A DNA stretch of 64,000 bases from Rivularia sp. MS3 (GTDB lineage Bacteria; Cyanobacteriota; Cyanobacteriia; Cyanobacteriales; Nostocaceae), in contig JAHCMI010000020.1 in NCBI GenBank assembly GCA_019192545.1, positions 49,273 to 113,272 on the forward strand. Reading direction: 5' to 3'. The translations under genes were made by a program, and so were the position numbers. Shown piece after piece: positions 1-8,922 of this stretch. Each line of letters opens with the position of its first letter. The stretch's first letter is position 1. The notes under the pieces were generated by a model that ran no database searches, had not been told where the DNA came from, and saw only the letters and a program-made list of their open reading frames with translations.

Positions 1-1
1 A

Positions 2-3000
2 ATGCAGGTTTTAGCCGATTTAATCCAATTTTCTCCAGAATCTAATAAACCTTCTAATTCCATAGCTGTAATCGCTACTCAAGCAGCTTTACAACCCCAT
101 TTACCACCTCCGGAAGCATTCAAGCCTTTTTGTTTAAATATTGCCAAGGGAATGGAATTTAATCTTGGTACCTTTGCAAAAAAAATGGCTGCTTTAGGAT
201 ATGAAAGGGTTCCTTTGGTGGAGATGGAAGGTACTTGGAGTCGAAGAGGGGACATTGTAGATGTGTTTCCGGTATCTTCGGAATTGCCAGTACGTTTGGA
301 TTGGTTTGGCGATGAAATCGAGCAAATTCGCGAATTTGACCCTTCTACTCAGCGCTCTGCTTTAGATAAAATCGACCGGATAATTCTTACTCCCACTAGT
401 TTTGCTCCTATATTAATTGCCGACGAGCGGTTTAATGCTTCTGTAGAAAATTATCTTTCACCAGAGGAAAAAGAACAATTAGAATCTGGACAGTTGTTGG
501 AAGGTACCCGCAGATTTTTGGGTGTAGCTTACGAGCAGCCTGCTTCTTTATTAGATTATTTACCCCAAAACACTTTAGTTGCTGTTGACGAAGTAGAGCA
601 GTGTTACGCTCATAGTTCGCTGTGGGTGGAGAATGCCGAGGAGCAGTGGAGGGGAGTAGAGAAGCTAGAAGGGGAAGAGGAGAGAGATGATAACTCCCCA
701 ATGCCCGATGCCCCATGCCCAATGCCCCATATTCAATTACCAAGAATTCACCGTTTTTGGGAAGAGTGTCTCAAGGATTTAGAAAAGTTTGAAACTTTGT
801 ATTTATCGGAGATAGCTGAGGAAGGTAGCGATGCGATTAATTTGGCAGCTCGTTCGATTCCGGTGACTCCTCATGCTTTTGCCAAGTTGGCAGAAACGTT
901 AAGGGAAGAACGCGATCGCAATTTTAATATTTGGTTAATTTCGGCTCAACCTTCTCGTTCGGTTGCTCTTTTACAGGAACACGATTGTCCGGCTCAGTTT
1001 ATTCCTAACCCCCGCGATTATCAAGCTATTGATAGAACGCAGGTTAGTCACGTTCCGGTTGCTTTAAAATATTCTGGGCTGGCTGAGTTAGAAGGTTTTA
1101 TTTTACCTACTTTCAGAATAGTTGTTGTTACCGACAAGGAATTTTACGGACAGCATACTTTAGCAACTCCCGGTTACGTTAGAAAGCGTCGTAAAGCTAG
1201 TTCTAAAAAGGTTGACCCCAATAAGTTACGTCCGGGTGATTATGTAATTCATCGCAATCACGGTTTGGGTCAATTTCTGAAGTTGGAAAGTTTAACGGTT
1301 AATAACGAAACTCGCGATTATTTAGTTGTTAAGTATGCAGATGGATTGTTAAGAGTAGCAGCCGACCAAGTTGGGGCTTTATCTCGCTTTCGGACAACTA
1401 CCAACAAGTCTCCGCAGTTAAATAAAATGACGGGTAAGGCTTGGGAAAATACTAAAAATAAAGTCCGCAAAACCGTTAAGAAATTAGCGGTTGATTTATT
1501 AAAACTGTATTCTCAACGTTCCCAACAAACTGGTTTTACTTATCCCCAGGATTCCCCTTGGCAAGAAGAGATGGAAGATTCTTTTCCATATCAACCTACT
1601 ACCGACCAGTTAAAAGCTACTCAGGACGTAAAACGGGATATGGAAAGCGAGCGTCCGATGGATCGCTTAGTCTGCGGCGATGTGGGTTTTGGTAAAACTG
1701 AAGTGGCAATCAGAGCTATATTTAAAGCCGTAACTTCTGGCAAGCAAGTGGCTTTACTCGCACCAACTACTATTCTTACCCAGCAGCACTACCATACTTT
1801 AAAAGAAAGATTTGCTCCCTACCCCATAAATGTAGGATTGCTCAATCGTTTTCGTACTGCCGAAGAAAAGCGGAACATACAGAAAAGATTGTTAACGGGT
1901 GAATTAGATATTGTTGTCGGTACCCATCAACTTTTAGGAAAAAGCGTTCAATACAAAGATTTAGGTTTATTAGTAGTAGATGAAGAACAAAGATTTGGGG
2001 TAAATCAAAAAGAAAAAATCAAATCCCTGAAAACTCAAGTTGACGTACTTACCCTAAGTGCAACACCTATTCCCCGTACCTTATATATGTCGCTTTCGGG
2101 TATCCGGGAAATGAGTTTGATTACCACACCACCACCATCAAGAAGACCAATTCAAACTCATCTTTCGCCAATGAATCCCGAAGCCATTCGCACCGCTATT
2201 CGTCAAGAATTAGACAGAGGCGGTCAGGTATTTTACGTAGTTCCACGGGTAGAGGGGATAGAGGAAAAATCAGCCTTTATTCGAGAGATGATACCGAGTG
2301 CCAGGATTGCGATCGCTCACGGTCAAATGGAAGCCAGCGAGTTAGAATCTATCATGCTTTCTTTCAGTAGTGGGGAAGCAGAAATTCTCATTTGTACGAC
2401 AATTATTGAATCCGGTTTAGATATTCCCCGAGTTAATACAATATTGATTGAAGACGCGCAGAAATTCGGCTTAGCACAACTTTATCAATTAAGGGGAAGA
2501 GTTGGACGTGCGGGAATTCAAGCTCATGCATGGTTATTTTATCCCAGACAAAGGTCATTATCAGAAGCAGCTAGGAAAAGATTAAGAGCAATTCAAGAAT
2601 TTACACAATTGGGTTCCGGTTATCAACTAGCAATGCGAGACATGGAAATCAGGGGGGTTGGAAACTTACTAGGAGCAGAGCAATCCGGACAAATGAACGT
2701 CATCGGCTTCGATTTATATATGGAAATGTTAGAAGAAGCCATTCGTGAAATTCGGGGACAGGAAATACCCACAGTCGAAGATACTCAAATCGACTTGAAT
2801 TTGACAGCATTTATTCCAAAAGATTACATTACCGACTTAGATCAAAAGATGAGCGCATATCGTGCCGTAGCTGTAGCCAATTCCAAGCAAGAATTAGCAA
2901 TGATTGCAGCAGAATGGAACGATAGATACGGTACAGTACCCAACTCAGCGAATCAGTTATTACGAGTAATGGAATTAAAACAGCTAGCTAAGAATTTAGG

Positions 3001-3241
3001 ATTTAGCCGCATAAAACCAGATGGCAAACAGCATATAGTCTTAGAAACCCCAATGGAAGAACCCGGTTGGAAAATGCTAGCTGAAAAACTACCGCAAAAT
3101 ATGATGAGTAGATTTGTATATTCACCAGGGAAAGTTACCGTCAGAGGTTTAGGAGTAATGAAAGCAGACGTACAGTTGCAAACATTAATCGATGCATTTA
3201 CTAAAATGCAAGATGCCGTGCCGGAAATGGCGATAGCTTAA
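2..3241 (+). CDS. mfd: Transcription-repair coupling factor Mfd, 5'-truncated by window edge
   Basis: Mfd is a DNA translocase that removes RNA polymerase stalled at lesions and recruits UvrA for nucleotide excision repair. About 1079 residues are visible. Family members are about 1150 or more, so roughly the first 80-100 residues lie left of the window and the Met at base 2 is probably internal. Visible in order: the end of the UvrB-like N-terminal part, the CarD-like RNA-polymerase interaction domain (about residues 410-475, motif [14 protein letters not shown]), superfamily-2 helicase lobes with Walker A GDVGFGKT (559-566) and Walker B DEEQ (660-663), the TRG-type translocation region with [10 protein letters not shown], and the C-terminal TRCF domain. 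Oddity: around residues 220-245 the reading frame carries a purine-rich run followed by a CCCATGC-type short repeat normally seen between genes (see separate entry). Identity is certain; only the true start is unseen. Confidence 0.97.
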   Translation: MQVLADLIQFSPESNKPSNSIAVIATQAALQPHLPPPEAFKPFCLNIAKGMEFNLGTFAKKMAALGYERVPLVEMEGTWSRRGDIVDVFPVSSELPVRLDWFGDEIEQIREFDPSTQRSALDKIDRIILTPTSFAPILIADERFNASVENYLSPEEKEQLESGQLLEGTRRFLGVAYEQPASLLDYLPQNTLVAVDEVEQCYAHSSLWVENAEEQWRGVEKLEGEEERDDNSPMPDAPCPMPHIQLPRIHRFWEECLKDLEKFETLYLSEIAEEGSDAINLAARSIPVTPHAFAKLAETLREERDRNFNIWLISAQPSRSVALLQEHDCPAQFIPNPRDYQAIDRTQVSHVPVALKYSGLAELEGFILPTFRIVVVTDKEFYGQHTLATPGYVRKRRKASSKKVDPNKLRPGDYVIHRNHGLGQFLKLESLTVNNETRDYLVVKYADGLLRVAADQVGALSRFRTTTNKSPQLNKMTGKAWENTKNKVRKTVKKLAVDLLKLYSQRSQQTGFTYPQDSPWQEEMEDSFPYQPTTDQLKATQDVKRDMESERPMDRLVCGDVGFGKTEVAIRAIFKAVTSGKQVALLAPTTILTQQHYHTLKERFAPYPINVGLLNRFRTAEEKRNIQKRLLTGELDIVVGTHQLLGKSVQYKDLGLLVVDEEQRFGVNQKEKIKSLKTQVDVLTLSATPIPRTLYMSLSGIREMSLITTPPPSRRPIQTHLSPMNPEAIRTAIRQELDRGGQVFYVVPRVEGIEEKSAFIREMIPSARIAIAHGQMEASELESIMLSFSSGEAEILICTTIIESGLDIPRVNTILIEDAQKFGLAQLYQLRGRVGRAGIQAHAWLFYPRQRSLSEAARKRLRAIQEFTQLGSGYQLAMRDMEIRGVGNLLGAEQSGQMNVIGFDLYMEMLEEAIREIRGQEIPTVEDTQIDLNLTAFIPKDYITDLDQKMSAYRAVAVANSKQELAMIAAEWNDRYGTVPNSANQLLRVMELKQLAKNLGFSRIKPDGKQHIVLETPMEEPGWKMLAEKLPQNMMSRFVYSPGKVTVRGLGVMKADVQLQTLIDAFTKMQDAVPEMAIA
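695..730 (+). repeat. Short tandem repeat (ATGCCC/CCATGCC words) inside mfd
   Basis: Five close copies of ATGCCC-type words run in frame through mfd and encode a Pro/Met/Ala-rich stretch ([11 protein letters not shown]). The same words occur between genes in this window at about 20685-20700, 49631-49655 and 50836-50855. The sequence therefore looks like an intergenic-type repeat that has entered or expanded in a tolerant loop of the protein. Confidence 0.75.
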
Positions 3242-3302
3242 GTTCGTTCGTAGTTGCGCTTTAGCGCCAAACATTTTCAATTAAAACGAGTTATTTATCT
3301 TC

Positions 3303-3340
3303 ATAGTGCATTATCACTTTTTGGTAATGCACTATTTTTA
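3303..3340 (+). terminator. mfd: Rho-independent-type terminator after mfd
   Basis: Perfect 11-base inverted repeat (3303-3313 pairs with 3325-3335), 11-base loop, followed directly by a run of T. It lies 62 bases after the mfd stop codon. Confidence 0.7.
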
Positions 3341-3541
3341 TATATTTATATAGTTATATTAAACTTGTTTGTATGGGGATTATATATTTTTAAACGCAAA
3401 GGAACGCAGAGGAGCGCAGAGTTTTTTGTCCGCATTTTTATTATTCTCATACGGAATTATTACTAAGCGGAATTTACCGATTACAAGGTCAATATATTTT
3501 GTTATTAAATGAATATTAATTTTTACTTAACTACATAGTTC

Positions 3542-3575
3542 GTAGGGTGCGTTATCGCGGAGCGTAACGCACCAC
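3542..3575. repeat. GTAGGGTGCGTTA hairpin repeat
   Basis: GGTGCGTTA (3546-3554) pairs with TAACGCACC (3565-3573), with a small inner CGC/GCG stem. Relatives are at 28609-28690, 39240-39325, 54318-54350 and 54505-54570. Confidence 0.7.
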
Positions 3576-3686
3576 TAAATGTTGCAATCAAACGGAATTT
3601 ACGGATTATGAATTCAGTATTCTATGCTATCAACTATGTATCGAATTGGTAGCTATACCCAATCAGTAGGTAATAAAGCATAGATA

Positions 3687-4565
3687 TTGAAGATGAAAAA
3701 AATAATAACAATTCTGCTTACAGCAATAACTTTAACAGCCTGTACGCAAATTCAAAAGCCAGTTAAAAGTTTTACTCAATGGTGTGAGGAGAAATCAACT
3801 TTACCTCAAAAAACAAAGCGTACAGTTGAAATATTGTTGAAAAAAGCAGGTACTCAAAATTGTGAAAATGCTAATACAAAACTGAGTAAATTAAATAAGC
3901 TTTACCTTCCCTCTATTAAAATCAGCGATTTAAAACCGCTTTCTTCTTTAAGTAATTTAGCCTTTCTTAATCTTAATTCCAATAAAATTAGCGATGTAAA
4001 GCCGCTTGCTAATTTAACTAACTTAACCATTCTTAGTCTTGATGCAAATCAAATTAGCGATGTAAAGCCGCTTAGTAATTTAACTAAATTGACTTACCTT
4101 GGACTAGGAAAAAATAAGATAAGCAATTTAGAAGCGCTTAAAAACCTAACTAATTTAACCAACCTTAGTCTTTGGGAGAATCAAATTAGCGATGTAAAGC
4201 CGCTTTCTAATTTAACTAATTTGACCAACCTTAATCTTTGGAGAAATCAAATAAGCAATGTAAAAGAACTTTCTAATTTAACTAATTTAGCTGAACTTTG
4301 GCTTAATCAGAATAAAATAAGCAATTTAAAAGGGCTTGAAAAATTAATTAATTTGACTGAGCTTTTTCTTGGGGAAAATCAAATAAGCGATGTAAAGCCG
4401 CTTTCTGATTTAACTAATTTAAATACGCTTGGGCTTAGTAAAAATAAGATTATTGACGTAAAACCGCTTTCTTATTTGACTAATTTAACTTATCTTGACC
4501 TTACAAAGAATCCAATCATAAATGAAACTTGTCCATTACAAGAAAAGTATGTATGTAAGTTTTAG
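3687..4565 (+). CDS. Leucine-rich-repeat lipoprotein (internalin-like LRRs)
   Basis: The protein has 292 residues. It begins with a lipoprotein signal peptide whose lipobox LTAC places the acylated Cys at residue 19, so it should be exported and membrane-anchored. A cap region of about 45 residues with two Cys follows, then about ten consecutive 22-residue leucine-rich repeats (consensus LTNLTxLxLxxNQISDVKPLSN) and a C-terminal cap ending in a Cys pair (ETCPL...YVCKF). The repeat pattern is the SDS22/internalin type, which binds other proteins; the partner cannot be told from sequence. DNA of the repeats is itself periodic at 66 bases, so copy number could change by slippage. Its N- and C-terminal caps match the small protein at 5264-5554, which lacks the repeats. 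Upstream is the mfd terminator region, so it is probably transcribed alone. Confidence 0.85.
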   Translation: MKMKKIITILLTAITLTACTQIQKPVKSFTQWCEEKSTLPQKTKRTVEILLKKAGTQNCENANTKLSKLNKLYLPSIKISDLKPLSSLSNLAFLNLNSNKISDVKPLANLTNLTILSLDANQISDVKPLSNLTKLTYLGLGKNKISNLEALKNLTNLTNLSLWENQISDVKPLSNLTNLTNLNLWRNQISNVKELSNLTNLAELWLNQNKISNLKGLEKLINLTELFLGENQISDVKPLSDLTNLNTLGLSKNKIIDVKPLSYLTNLTYLDLTKNPIINETCPLQEKYVCKF

Positions 4566-4568
4566 CAA

Positions 4569-4609
4569 CTAAGAGGAGGCTGTAACTGGTAAATTGTGGC
4601 TCTCCTTAG
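4569..4609 (+). terminator. Imperfect hairpin after LRR gene
   Basis: CTAAGAGGAG (4569-4578) can pair imperfectly with CTCTCCTTAG (4600-4609), four bases after the stop codon. There is no clear T run, so the terminator role is weakly supported. Confidence 0.35.
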
Positions 4610-4652
4610 ATTGGCGATTGCCTTACAATATCAAACATAATTATTAATACCC

Positions 4653-5003
4653 CTAAAACTCCTTCTTCAAAATACTATCAGCATTATCAATACAAGCTTC
4701 ATACTTATCTTGTTCTAAATATACTGGCATATTATTGCATTCCCAATATAAATAAGCCCTTCTAACTTCGCTATCAAAATTAAAGTCAATAGAAGGGTCA
4801 TTTTCTAAAGCTGTTTGATAACAATTTATAAACTTATCCCTATCTGCGCGAAATTCTTGACACCCTTCTAAATAATTACTGAATTTATTGCGAATCTTAG
4901 CTTGCTCTTTCGCTATATCTCCAAATTCAACTGGCGTAAAACTAAAATCGCATCCCGTCAACAAAATAGCTGCAATGTGAATTATACAGATATATTTTTT
5001 CAT
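4653..5003 (-). CDS. Small hypothetical lipoprotein
   Basis: I chose the internal ATG at 5003 because it begins a classic lipoprotein signal (MKKYIC..., hydrophobic core, lipobox LLTGC). The open frame runs further upstream to 5072, but that extension is charged and has no signal features. The mature part is about 97 residues, acidic and mostly helical in composition, with four Cys (CQE, CYQ, CNN, CID) that could form disulfides in the periplasm. I do not recognise the family. It lies on the opposite strand between two related genes, the LRR lipoprotein and its repeat-less paralogue, which suggests a small locus of exported proteins. Confidence 0.6.
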   Translation of the reverse strand: MKKYICIIHIAAILLTGCDFSFTPVEFGDIAKEQAKIRNKFSNYLEGCQEFRADRDKFINCYQTALENDPSIDFNFDSEVRRAYLYWECNNMPVYLEQDKYEACIDNADSILKKEF

Positions 5004-5263
5004 TCGGTTTTCACATGGTTTTATGTATAGACTTATTCCACAATTCTTAGTTTCTCTCGATATGATTCCCAATTAATTTGTTTAGTGCGATCGCGCAGAT
5101 GTGCAACTAATCGCATCAAGTTGAAATACGTGAATTTTTGTCTACATTAAATCTTCAATCCAACAAAGTTAATAGCTTGCGAAATTAACATCGTGTGTGA
5201 TGAAGTATGTATTAGACTGCTTTATAAGCATTATTAAATACATAAAAATACGTAGACAATTAA

Positions 5264-5554
5264 ATGAAAAAAATATTTATATCCCTTTTCAGTATAATTA
5301 CTTTGAGTCATGCAACAGCTATTGCAGCCCCTTTTCAACCACCTATTAAAACTTTTATAGAATACTGCCAGCAAAAATCAACACTGCCCGAAGCAACGAA
5401 ACATACCGTCGAAGTCTTATTAAAAAAAGCTGGTACTCAAGATTGTCAGCAAGCGAATCGGAAACTTAAAAGTTTGACTTGGTTTAATTTAACGGCAAAT
5501 CCTATCAAAAATAAAACTTGCCCTATAAAGCCAAAGTCTATATGTGGATTTTAG
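5264..5554 (+). CDS. Small exported protein, repeat-less paralogue of the LRR lipoprotein
   Basis: The protein has 96 residues: a signal peptide (MKKIFISLFS..., likely cleaved near AIAAPF), then about 44 residues that match the cap of the upstream LRR lipoprotein closely (27 of 44 identical by hand alignment, sharing KSTLP, TVE, LLKKAGTQ and C..AN.KL). It then goes straight to an LRR-like strand and C-terminal cap (NLTANPIKNKTCP...) matching the end of the LRR protein (DLTKNPIINETCP...). The leucine-rich repeats between the two caps are absent. It is either a natural capped mini-protein or the product of repeat loss. The signal differs from its paralogue: there is no lipobox Cys, so it is probably secreted or periplasmic. 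Confidence 0.7.
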   Translation: MKKIFISLFSIITLSHATAIAAPFQPPIKTFIEYCQQKSTLPEATKHTVEVLLKKAGTQDCQQANRKLKSLTWFNLTANPIKNKTCPIKPKSICGF

Positions 5555-5578
5555 TTACTCCAACATGAAAAAGCGAAC

Positions 5579-5619
5579 ATATCCTAGCTAGTAATCTAAT
5601 TTCAAACTAGGATATTTCC
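5579..5619 (+). terminator. Hairpin terminator after the repeat-less LRR paralogue
   Basis: ATATCCTAG (5579-5587) pairs perfectly with CTAGGATAT (5607-5615), followed by TTTCCTT, 24 bases past the stop codon. Confidence 0.55.
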
Positions 5620-5688
5620 TTGCTGGCGACAACCAATAATTGATGCAGATTTTAGCGATCGCTAATACTACACATTCCATGTTTTACA

Positions 5689-6435
5689 ATGGTTTTAGCT
5701 TCGCGAATGCAATCATTTCCCTATCCCATGCTCAATTCCCAAAACTTACAAAACAGCACAACTAAATACCGTCGATATCTATTTGAATTCTTGGGCAGCG
5801 AACGTTATTCCCGTCCCTATCGTCGCGGAGTTGGCAGCATCATCGAAAAATATCTACCAGAAAATGGCTTTTTTATTGAAGCTGGAGCCAATAATGGTTT
5901 TTTAGAAAGCAATACTTATTATTTAGAAAGATTTAGAAACTGGCAAGGAATTTTAATCGAACCAATTCCCCATCTTCACCAACAATGCGTCAAAGAAAGA
6001 CCAAATTCCCAAGTCTTCAACTGTGCTTTAGTATCTCAAGATTTCTCAGAGAACGAAATCGAAATGATGTACGGACATACCATGTCCTTAGTCAAAGGTG
6101 CTTTCGATGATGAGCAAGTAGAATCCGAGCGCGTTGCTTTTGCTGGAAGAAAGTTGGGTTTTACTCCTTACCCTATTAAAGTACCTGCGAGAACTTTAAC
6201 TTCTATCTTAGATGAAGCCAATATAGATAAAATTGATTTCTTCTCCCTCGATGTGGAAGGTTTTGAATTAAATGCTTTGCAAGGTTTGGATTTTGATAAA
6301 TATCTACCCGAATTTATGCTCGTTGAATGTCTCAACGAACAATCTTTTCAAGAGATTAAAGCCTATATCGCCGATTACTACGACTTATTTAAAAAAGCTT
6401 CTCAAGTTGATTATTTATTTAAAAGTAAAGAATGA
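5689..6435 (+). CDS. FkbM-family SAM-dependent methyltransferase
   Basis: The protein has 248 residues and matches the FkbM methyltransferase fold. It has a SAM-binding glycine region (FIEAGANNGFLESNT, about residues 63-77), an acidic strand end (GILIEP), and the hallmark late segment IDFFSLDVEGFELNALQG (about 185-200). FkbM enzymes usually O-methylate sugars or natural products; the acceptor here is unknown. The first Met is at 5689, but an alternative at 5728-5730 (MLNSQ) is possible because the first dozen codons fall in a TTCCC/CCCATGC repeat-like stretch. No sugar or natural-product cluster is adjacent, so its pathway cannot be inferred. Confidence 0.85.
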   Translation: MVLASRMQSFPYPMLNSQNLQNSTTKYRRYLFEFLGSERYSRPYRRGVGSIIEKYLPENGFFIEAGANNGFLESNTYYLERFRNWQGILIEPIPHLHQQCVKERPNSQVFNCALVSQDFSENEIEMMYGHTMSLVKGAFDDEQVESERVAFAGRKLGFTPYPIKVPARTLTSILDEANIDKIDFFSLDVEGFELNALQGLDFDKYLPEFMLVECLNEQSFQEIKAYIADYYDLFKKASQVDYLFKSKE

Positions 6436-6465
6436 GATCGAAGGCAACAGAAATTTTTCCATCGA

Positions 6466-6894
6466 TTAAATAATAGGCACTATCATTACATCAGATGCCA
6501 CTTCCATCCAAAGCTTAGCGCCGCAACTTAGAGGTTTATCCGGACGATAAATTAATTTACAAATTCCATCAATTTCTAAATTGTGAAAATAACGAATTAT
6601 TCCGCGTGATTCAACTCTTATTACAGGCTTATTTGTACCATGCTTACTATTGCTTCTAATTAGATGCTGATTCACGCAAATACGAGTTAATGCCTTTGAA
6701 ACTCGCTTTTTCCAATTAGGTTTGGGACCTCTAGTACCATCTGTGACTTTGGGTTTACCGTCACATAGAGGAATTTCCCAAAATCTATCAACCTTTTCGG
6801 CTCCTTCAATCCTCCCTTCCTTTAGAAGTTGCCGCACTCTTTGAACACAAATTTGAAGTAATTTTGCAGCTTCTTTTGTTCCAACTTTCATCAT
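6466..6894 (-). CDS. Small helix-turn-helix DNA-binding protein of a cyanobacterial family
   Basis: The protein has 142 residues. The N-terminal 45 form an excisionase/MerR-like helix-turn-helix (GTKEAAKLLQICVQRVRQLL, then GRIEGAEKVDRFWEIP), the usual form for DNA-binding adaptor proteins. A basic linker (RGPKPNWKKR) and a beta-rich C-terminal part (NKPVIRV, CKLIYRPDKPLSCGAKLWMEV) follow. As I recall, similar multi-copy hypothetical proteins occur across filamentous cyanobacteria. Target and function are unknown. It points away from the subtilase gene at 7156, so the 260 bases between them carry both promoters and it could in principle regulate that gene. Confidence 0.7.
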   Translation of the reverse strand: MMKVGTKEAAKLLQICVQRVRQLLKEGRIEGAEKVDRFWEIPLCDGKPKVTDGTRGPKPNWKKRVSKALTRICVNQHLIRSNSKHGTNKPVIRVESRGIIRYFHNLEIDGICKLIYRPDKPLSCGAKLWMEVASDVMIVPII

Positions 6895-7155
6895 TCACCC
6901 CGATAACTCTAGCGCTATAGTTTTGCAATCTACCAAATTAGCGAATAACAAGCCAGCATCAATGTAATATCTGAAACCGTTTTTTTGTAAAGAATTATGA
7001 AATAAATAAAATCTCTGTTTTACCGCGAATATAGATAACTCACTATGACGGGTTTTTATTTAAAATTTTCTAGTAGCGTGTATAAGGGTGAATTTTCCGT
7101 AAGTAGATATTCCTAAATTGAAAAATAAGTATAGTAATACTATTGATAAAAAATT

Positions 7156-8922
7156 ATGGTTTCCACAACAAACACGGTAAAACCCAGATTTGAAGGCTTT
7201 TATATAGAAATGGTGATGCCCGATCGGCAAGATAGGTGTCAGGAAGTTGTTTCACAAGTGCTTGGTGATGATTGGGATATCAAAGCCATTGGCGACAACT
7301 TTACCGAATTTGAAGTTTTGCTTGAAGATGATGCGCTATCGGTGAAGCAAGCCTGGGATAAAACTTACGAGTTGCGATCGCGACCTGATGTAGTTGATGT
7401 AGAGCCTTTGTTTGCAGTTCCGGTAAAGGAGTTTAAGCAATTAGGGAAAAAAGAGCAGCAAGTAAGTGGAGGTGAATCTAAATCTCTTTGGGAAGTTATT
7501 TTTTCGCTATTAGGTAAATTATTAGATTTATTTTCGGGTGGTTCGGGGGTAGAAACTGGACTTTCTACTGATAATGTAGATTGGGTTTTAAAGGAATTAA
7601 AAGTTTTACCAGCATGGGAGAAGTATTTTCCCGATGCGAATAAATTACCGGGACACGGGGTTATAATTGCTCATCCGGATACTGGTTATACGATGCATCC
7701 GGAAATCGAAGATAATTTGCTGCTGGAGCAAGGTTATGATTTTGTTGGTGAAGACGAAGATGAAACAGATCCTTTAGAAAAGTCGGATCGAGAATTAGTC
7801 AATAATCCCGGCCACGGTACCTTGGCAGCCAGCGTCATGGTAAGTCCGCCAAAAGCCCAGGGGAATTACGATAATAATAAGTACGTTACAGGAGTGGCTC
7901 CCGGTGCTAAGTTGGTACCGCTACGAATAACTTATTCGGTGGTACTTTGGAGCAATCGTAATTTAGCCAAAGCGATTGAATATGCAGCAGATAATGGTTT
8001 TCATATAGTTTCTATTTCTCTGGGAGCAGCTTTTTATAACAAACGGTTGCGAACTGCAATATTGTACGCGCAAAAGCGAGGTGTAATAATCATTGCTGCT
8101 ACAGGTACGTGGGTTCCTTTTGTAGTATTTCCTGCCGCTTATGATGAAGTAATTGCAGTTGGCGGCAGTACGGTTAACCGTAAAATTTGGATTGGTTCTC
8201 CCCGTGGTAGAAAAGTTGATGTTGCAGCACCGGGGAAAGGTGTATGGTATGCCAGAACTGTAAAGGAAAACGGCGAACTAAAATATAAAATTCAGCAGGG
8301 TTCCGGTACTTCGTTAGCTACACCATTAGTTACAGGTGTGGCAGCTTTATGGTTGTCTTACCACGGTAGGGATAATTTAATTCGCCGTTATGGTGCGGAG
8401 AAAATTCCGTTTATATTTAATCAACTTTTACGAGAAACTTGTGATGTTCCTCCTAATTGGAAGCCCAATAGATATGGTGCCGGTATTGTAAATGCTCAAA
8501 GACTGTTAGATGCACCGTTACCAGATAACGTAAATCGTTCGGTGATTCCGCCAGCTTTTGCATTGCAGCAACACACTCCGGTAGAAAGTGGGGAAATAGA
8601 AACTTTTGCTCATATGTTTGAATCTGTTGACTTAGATATTAATTCTTTAAACTCGAATCTTGCTGAATTAATGCAAACTAGCCACAGAGAATTACCGCAG
8701 AAATTAAAAGAAGTTGGACAGGAATTAGCTTTTTGCTTTGCTACGAATGGGGAATTGTATGAAAAATTTGCAGCATCTTTGACTAAAGACAAGCAGCAAC
8801 AGTCGCAAACTAGGGAATTTCAGACTTTAATGCCTGCAAATGCCGATTCTAAAGGTGAAATGCGAGAGATGTTGTTGAATATCGGTGTTTCGGAAACTTT
8901 GAACCATAAGTTAAGAAATTAA
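7156..8922 (+). CDS. S8-family subtilisin-like protease, no signal peptide, atypical oxyanion residue
   Basis: The protein has 588 residues and lacks a signal peptide, so it is probably cytoplasmic. Residues about 10-95 look like a propeptide or accessory domain, then a short hydrophobic segment (SLWEVIFSLLGKLLDLF) precedes the peptidase S8 domain (about 140-455). Catalytic triad: Asp175 (HPDTGY), His220 (GHGTLAA), Ser386 (GSGTSLATP). Where subtilases normally have the oxyanion-hole Asn (AAGN), this protein reads AATGT, putting Thr at 318. Activity may therefore be reduced or unusual. The last 120 residues are an acidic helical tail of unknown role. The giant vWA protein begins about 1.4 kb downstream on the same strand, too far for certain co-transcription. 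Confidence 0.88.
   Translation: MVSTTNTVKPRFEGFYIEMVMPDRQDRCQEVVSQVLGDDWDIKAIGDNFTEFEVLLEDDALSVKQAWDKTYELRSRPDVVDVEPLFAVPVKEFKQLGKKEQQVSGGESKSLWEVIFSLLGKLLDLFSGGSGVETGLSTDNVDWVLKELKVLPAWEKYFPDANKLPGHGVIIAHPDTGYTMHPEIEDNLLLEQGYDFVGEDEDETDPLEKSDRELVNNPGHGTLAASVMVSPPKAQGNYDNNKYVTGVAPGAKLVPLRITYSVVLWSNRNLAKAIEYAADNGFHIVSISLGAAFYNKRLRTAILYAQKRGVIIIAATGTWVPFVVFPAAYDEVIAVGGSTVNRKIWIGSPRGRKVDVAAPGKGVWYARTVKENGELKYKIQQGSGTSLATPLVTGVAALWLSYHGRDNLIRRYGAEKIPFIFNQLLRETCDVPPNWKPNRYGAGIVNAQRLLDAPLPDNVNRSVIPPAFALQQHTPVESGEIETFAHMFESVDLDINSLNSNLAELMQTSHRELPQKLKEVGQELAFCFATNGELYEKFAASLTKDKQQQSQTREFQTLMPANADSKGEMREMLLNIGVSETLNHKLRN

Larger units (their letters stand above)
3242..3686. other. Intergenic region downstream of mfd with hairpins and dispersed repeats
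   Basis: This 445-base gap holds a terminator-like hairpin, a cyanobacterial dispersed repeat with AACGCAGAGG/AGCGCAGAG words at about 3392-3421, and a GTAGGGTGCGTTA hairpin. A 70-codon open frame at 3254-3466 overlaps these repeats, is hydrophobic and low-complexity, and is not called as a gene. Confidence 0.7.

Noticed and set aside
3254..3466. 70-codon plus-strand open frame after mfd
   Set aside because: It overlaps a terminator hairpin and a dispersed AACGCAGAGG repeat, is low-complexity hydrophobic, and has no ribosome-binding site.
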